Below are positions 49,199 to 51,092 of a stretch of 51,092 nt of DNA, in pieces. Location: contig JAJUHJ010000006.1 in assembly GCA_029279965.1 (NCBI GenBank), forward strand, positions 1 through 51,092, read 5' to 3'. Each line of letters begins with the position of its first letter. The first letter of the stretch is position 1. This stretch comes from Phyllobacteriaceae bacterium. Its GTDB lineage: Bacteria > Pseudomonadota > Alphaproteobacteria > Rhizobiales > Rhizobiaceae. A model generated the notes under the pieces. That model had not been told where the DNA came from and ran no database searches. It saw only the letters and a list, made by a program, of their open reading frames with translations. The translations under genes and the position numbers were made by a program.

Positions 49199-49837
49199 AT
49201 GACCAATTTTGCCGAGCGTATCCTTCGACCGCGCGGTGTGCTTACGGTGGCGGTGACGCTTTTCTTCGCCGTCCTGTTCGCAGGATCGGCCAGTGCCTCG
49301 CAGGTGGCGCAACGAATTGCCGATCACTTTTCAAACGTGCGCACGATGACAGGGGAATTCGTTCAGTTCGGCCCGCAAGGCGAGCAAACGGGCGGAAAAT
49401 TCTATATCGAACGGCCGGGCAAGATCCGCTTCGATTATGAACCGCCAGCGCAGTTCCGGGTCACTTCGGATGGCAGCACCGTGGTCGTCGAAAACCGTAG
49501 GCTGAACACGGCGGATATCTATCCGCTGTCCAAGACGCCTCTCAAGCTTCTGCTAGAGGACCGCGTGGATCTTTCCGGCGGAAACGTTGTCAGCGTTCAG
49601 GAAGATCCTGATCTGGTAACGATCAAGCTCGCTGACCGGCGCGTCTTCGGCGATTCGACAATTACCATGATGTTCGACGCGCAAAGCTATGACCTGCGGC
49701 AATGGACCATCAGGGATGCGCAGGGCAAGGATACGACGGTCATGCTGCTCGACGTGCAGCAGGGCGTCACCTTCGATCCGAGCGTCTTCCATATCGATCA
49801 CAGGCGCGTAAACGCCATTGCACGCGGCGAACGCTGA
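49199..49837 (+). CDS. lolA: LolA family outer-membrane lipoprotein carrier protein
   Basis: LolA carries lipoproteins across the periplasm from the inner to the outer membrane. The 212-residue product has a signal peptide (about 1-34, ending ASAS). The mature part carries VRTMTGEFVQFGPQGEQTGGKFYIERPGKIRFDYEPP, typical of the LolA half-barrel. The ATG at 49199 is preceded by GGAGAACAAGGA. It follows ftsK by 97 bases, a conserved neighbourhood in Rhizobiales. A short GGGCC / GGCCC stem lies between them. Confidence 0.9.
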   Translation: MTNFAERILRPRGVLTVAVTLFFAVLFAGSASASQVAQRIADHFSNVRTMTGEFVQFGPQGEQTGGKFYIERPGKIRFDYEPPAQFRVTSDGSTVVVENRRLNTADIYPLSKTPLKLLLEDRVDLSGGNVVSVQEDPDLVTIKLADRRVFGDSTITMMFDAQSYDLRQWTIRDAQGKDTTVMLLDVQQGVTFDPSVFHIDHRRVNAIARGER

Positions 49838-49938
49838 CAACCCTCCGTCCTCGCTTATCGGGCGGGACGCTTGCCAGAAACACCCGCGGCGGTTTATGCC
49901 GGTCCCCAACCAACAGCGGGGACGGGACAGACGAAGCC

Positions 49939-50739
49939 ATGCCCTTCAAGATTGCGACCTGGAACATCAACTCTGTGCGCCTGCGCCTGCCTCTGGTGCA
50001 GCGTTTTCTGGAGGAATACCAGCCGGATGTGCTGTGCCTCCAGGAGACCAAGTGTCCGGACGATCAGTTCCCCACGGCCGCCTTCCGCAAGATGGGATAC
50101 AGCAATGTCGAGATACACGGCCAGAAGGGTTATCACGGTGTCGCGACCATCTCCCGCCGGCCTCTCACGATCGTCGAGAAGCGCAGCTTCTGCGGCCTGG
50201 TCGATTGCCGACACCTTTCCACCTTGGTGGAGGCAGACGGGCGGCAGGTGCTGCTGCACAATTTCTATGTGCCGGCCGGTGGCGACGAGCCGGACCCGGA
50301 GATCAATCCCAAGTTTCGTCACAAGCTCGATTTCATCAAGGAGATGCAGGGTGTGCGGCCGGCCGAGCAAGCGGACACCGCGACGGTCCTGGTGGGTGAC
50401 CTCAACATTGCCCCGCTGGAGACGGATGTCTGGTCGCACAAGCAGTTGCTGAATGTCGTGAGCCATACGCCGGTGGAAACGGAGGGGCTGGAGAGTGTGC
50501 GCGGCAGAGGTGGCTGGGTGGATCTGATGCGCCGCTATATCCCGCCGGAGGAAAAGCTGTTCACCTGGTGGAGCTATCGCGCCAGGGACTGGAATCTTTC
50601 GAACCGTGGCCGCCGGCTGGACCACATCTGGTCGTCTTCCGATCTCGCTCCTGCCCTGTCGAGGGTGGAGGTGCTGCGGGAAGCTCGGGGATGGGAACGG
50701 CCGTCCGACCATGTGCCGGTGATCGCCGAATTCGGGTGA
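49939..50739 (+). CDS. xthA: Exodeoxyribonuclease III (AP endonuclease)
   Basis: The enzyme cleaves at abasic sites and degrades 3' ends in base-excision repair. The 266-residue product shows FKIATWNINSVRLRL, Glu36 in LQETKCPDDQFP (metal ligand), VLVGDLNIAP and the C-terminal RLDHIWSS and SDHVPVIAEFG with the catalytic Asp-His. The length is normal. The ATG at 49939 lies 101 bases after lolA; the frame continues upstream through lolA without similarity. It is followed by DUF167 after 10 bases. Confidence 0.95.
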   Translation: MPFKIATWNINSVRLRLPLVQRFLEEYQPDVLCLQETKCPDDQFPTAAFRKMGYSNVEIHGQKGYHGVATISRRPLTIVEKRSFCGLVDCRHLSTLVEADGRQVLLHNFYVPAGGDEPDPEINPKFRHKLDFIKEMQGVRPAEQADTATVLVGDLNIAPLETDVWSHKQLLNVVSHTPVETEGLESVRGRGGWVDLMRRYIPPEEKLFTWWSYRARDWNLSNRGRRLDHIWSSSDLAPALSRVEVLREARGWERPSDHVPVIAEFG

Positions 50740-50749
50740 GAGCGAGGGC

Positions 50750-51076
50750 GTGGTGATCAATGCTCCTCCTCTGCTTCGTCACACGGAGAGCGGGATCGAG
50801 GTCGCCGTGCGGCTTACGCCGCGCTCGTCAAAGGACGCCATCGAAGGCGTCGGGCAAACGGCGGACGGAGGACAACACCTGAAGGCGCGCGTGCGCGCGC
50901 TGCCTGAGGACGGCAAGGCCAATCGCGCGCTGGAAAGATTGGCCGCAAAATGGTTCGGTGTGGCGCCGCGCGATGTCTCGGTGGTGGCGGGTGCCACCTC
51001 GCGTCTCAAGACGCTTGCCGTTAACGGAGATGCCGAAAGCCTCGCCGCCAGGGTAAAAACGGCATCATCCGCATAG
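50750..51076 (+). CDS. DUF167 (YggU-like) family protein
   Basis: The 108-residue product matches the small DUF167 fold: VAVRLTPRSSKDAIEG near the N-terminus, LKARVRALPEDGKANRALERLAAKWFGV in the middle, and VSVVAGATSRLKTLAV, with the typical GxTSRxK motif. Its function is not known. The start is one of two adjacent GTG codons (50750 or 50753) after AGCGAGGG. It is 10 bases after xthA, probably in the same operon. The gene is complete; the window ends 16 bases later. Confidence 0.85.
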   Translation: MVINAPPLLRHTESGIEVAVRLTPRSSKDAIEGVGQTADGGQHLKARVRALPEDGKANRALERLAAKWFGVAPRDVSVVAGATSRLKTLAVNGDAESLAARVKTASSA

Positions 51077-51092
51077 CTGCGGAAGCGGCGCC

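Overview
The window looks like the chromosome of an alphaproteobacterium of the order Rhizobiales (Hyphomicrobiales), most likely a Phyllobacteriaceae or Mesorhizobium-type relative. The reasons are high G+C coding DNA, an F1 ATP synthase operon without F0 genes, a beta subunit with a basic Ala/Lys-rich N-terminal extension, class I fructose-bisphosphate aldolase, a minCDE operon behind a CtrA-type box, DUF4164 next to zapA, and several copies of a rhizobial-style intergenic repeat. The genus is an inference. Almost all of the window is core metabolism and cell biology. I see no phage, insertion sequence, CRISPR array, tRNA, rRNA or defence island.

Layout. 1-5.5 kb (minus strand): leuC, an MgtC-type membrane protein, then a translationally coupled rimM-trmD-DUF4260 cluster with rplS, then zapA and DUF4164. 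5.6-14.4 kb: tkt, gap, a K+/H+ antiporter, pgk, class I fba, a 54-residue membrane protein and a short-chain dehydrogenase, so the lower sugar-phosphate and glycolytic/gluconeogenic genes are together. 14.4-16.6 kb: a repeat-rich accessory stretch with a 47-residue ORF, a VOC-fold protein, a WYL-domain regulator and a minus-strand candidate small RNA carrying two tiny ORFs and its own terminator. 16.6-18.8 kb: minCDE and a small ORF. 18.8-29.7 kb: acs, the PLP-binding protein yggS, leuS, lptE, an acyltransferase, a small transaldolase, priA and a small membrane protein. 29.8-35.1 kb: atpHAGDC, closed by a good terminator. 35.1-37.2 kb: sodC, two small conserved-looking unknowns and a GNAT acetyltransferase. 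37.4-40.8 kb: sdhCDAB. 40.9-51.1 kb: exported msrA, an osmC gene that has lost its usual stop, a UbiH-family hydroxylase, tesB, glnK-amtB behind a sigma-54 type promoter, ftsK, lolA, xth and a DUF167 gene.

How they work together. Tkt, Tal, Gap, Pgk and Fba interconvert triose, pentose and hexose phosphates. Acs supplies acetyl-CoA, Sdh links the TCA cycle to the quinone pool (with a ubiquinone-type hydroxylase nearby), and F1 makes ATP. MinCDE, ZapA and FtsK serve division and chromosome segregation. LptE, LolA and the acyltransferase serve the envelope. GlnK-AmtB handle ammonium. The least ordinary items are the minus-strand RNA near 16.14-16.38 kb, the CtrA boxes at 16.58 and 36.65 kb, the osmC stop loss, and the inverted-repeat pairs near 14.5-15.0 kb and 21.6-21.7 kb.
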